From Pseudomonadota bacterium (GTDB lineage Bacteria; Pseudomonadota; Alphaproteobacteria; Acetobacterales; Acetobacteraceae), in NCBI GenBank assembly GCA_021846225.1, contig JAJZCG010000001.1, positions 79,125 to 137,518 of the forward strand: a stretch of 58,394 bases of DNA, given 5' to 3'. Positions 57,954 to 58,394 of the stretch are shown here, piece after piece. The position numbers and the translations under genes were made by a program. Every line of letters begins with the position of its first letter. Position 1 is the first letter of the stretch. The notes beneath the pieces are model-generated. The model worked only from the letters and a program-made list of their open reading frames with translations, was not told where the DNA came from and did not search any database.

Positions 57954-58220
57954 AAATCGCGGCTTGGTTGGTATGACGAAATTCAAGAGTGAGAGTTGAA
58001 TCCTGCGCTTCATGACAGGTTTGAGTCCGGAGGAGAGGCTTCCGGGGCCTGTCATGAAGAAGTACCACGGATATCAATGTGCCTCTCGCGATATCCCGTT
58101 CGACAGGCTTGTGCTGCCGTAAGCGAATGTCGCGCGTGTGAACCCCGGCTGGCTGATAATCCTCAGATCATAGAGTAATCGAAATAATAAATAATTACGA
58201 TACAGGTATAACAATTACAA

Positions 58221-58394
58221 TTAATCCGGGCCGCCATTGCGCGCGCGCAGCAGCCAGAGCAGCACGGGGAGAGCCAGGAGTACCATTGGGAACTGGACCA
58301 GGAGTCCTGAGATGATGGCGATTGCGAGTGGTTGTTGCATTCCGGCTCCCTGGCCGAGGTCGAGCGCGAGGGGGAGGAGTGTGAGGATGGCTGC
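58221..58394 (-). CDS. RND efflux permease, C-terminal end (5' part outside window)
   Basis: Reverse strand open to the window edge: AAILTLLPLALDLGQGAGMQQPLAIAIISGLLVQFPMVLLALPVLLWLLRARNGGPD-stop; absent from ORF track. Confidence 0.82.
   Translation of the reverse strand, partial: AAILTLLPLALDLGQGAGMQQPLAIAIISGLLVQFPMVLLALPVLLWLLRARNGGPD

Overview
Alphaproteobacterial, probably Acetobacteraceae-like, chromosomal segment. Taxonomy is inferred from gene content only. Host backbone (1-18662): acyltransferase fragment, proS, lolC/lolD, prolyl iminopeptidase, surface-polysaccharide genes, RidA, an RNR-like TSCPD protein, NDUFA12, mlaD, DUF2155, an OmpA-family protein, and a copper-handling cluster (copA, CsoR, multicopper oxidase, SHOCT and YHS-like proteins). 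A complete Mu-like transposable prophage follows. I place its ends at 18663 and 57885 (39,223 bp). Both ends begin TGT-N14-AATTTGAA at the same distance, and both are flanked by the same 5-bp target duplication, GCGGT. The insertion splits the YHS-like gene, whose missing 3' end (57886-57953) lies to the right of the prophage. The prophage carries repressor/Ner, ParB-like, MuA/MuB, Gam, GemA, Mor, lysis, head, tail, baseplate and fibre modules. A tail-chaperone -1 frameshift (TTTTTTG, 44457-44463) is absent from the ORF track. The most novel signal is a pseudoknotted, riboswitch-like leader (36854-37037) in front of a two-gene accessory cassette inserted in the head operon. Its anti-Shine-Dalgarno strand can pair either with an upstream arm or with a near-copy of that arm containing the Shine-Dalgarno sequence. 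A second accessory cassette at the right end has a strong sigma70-like promoter with a palindrome filling its spacer. All product names come from reading the translations; no database search was run.
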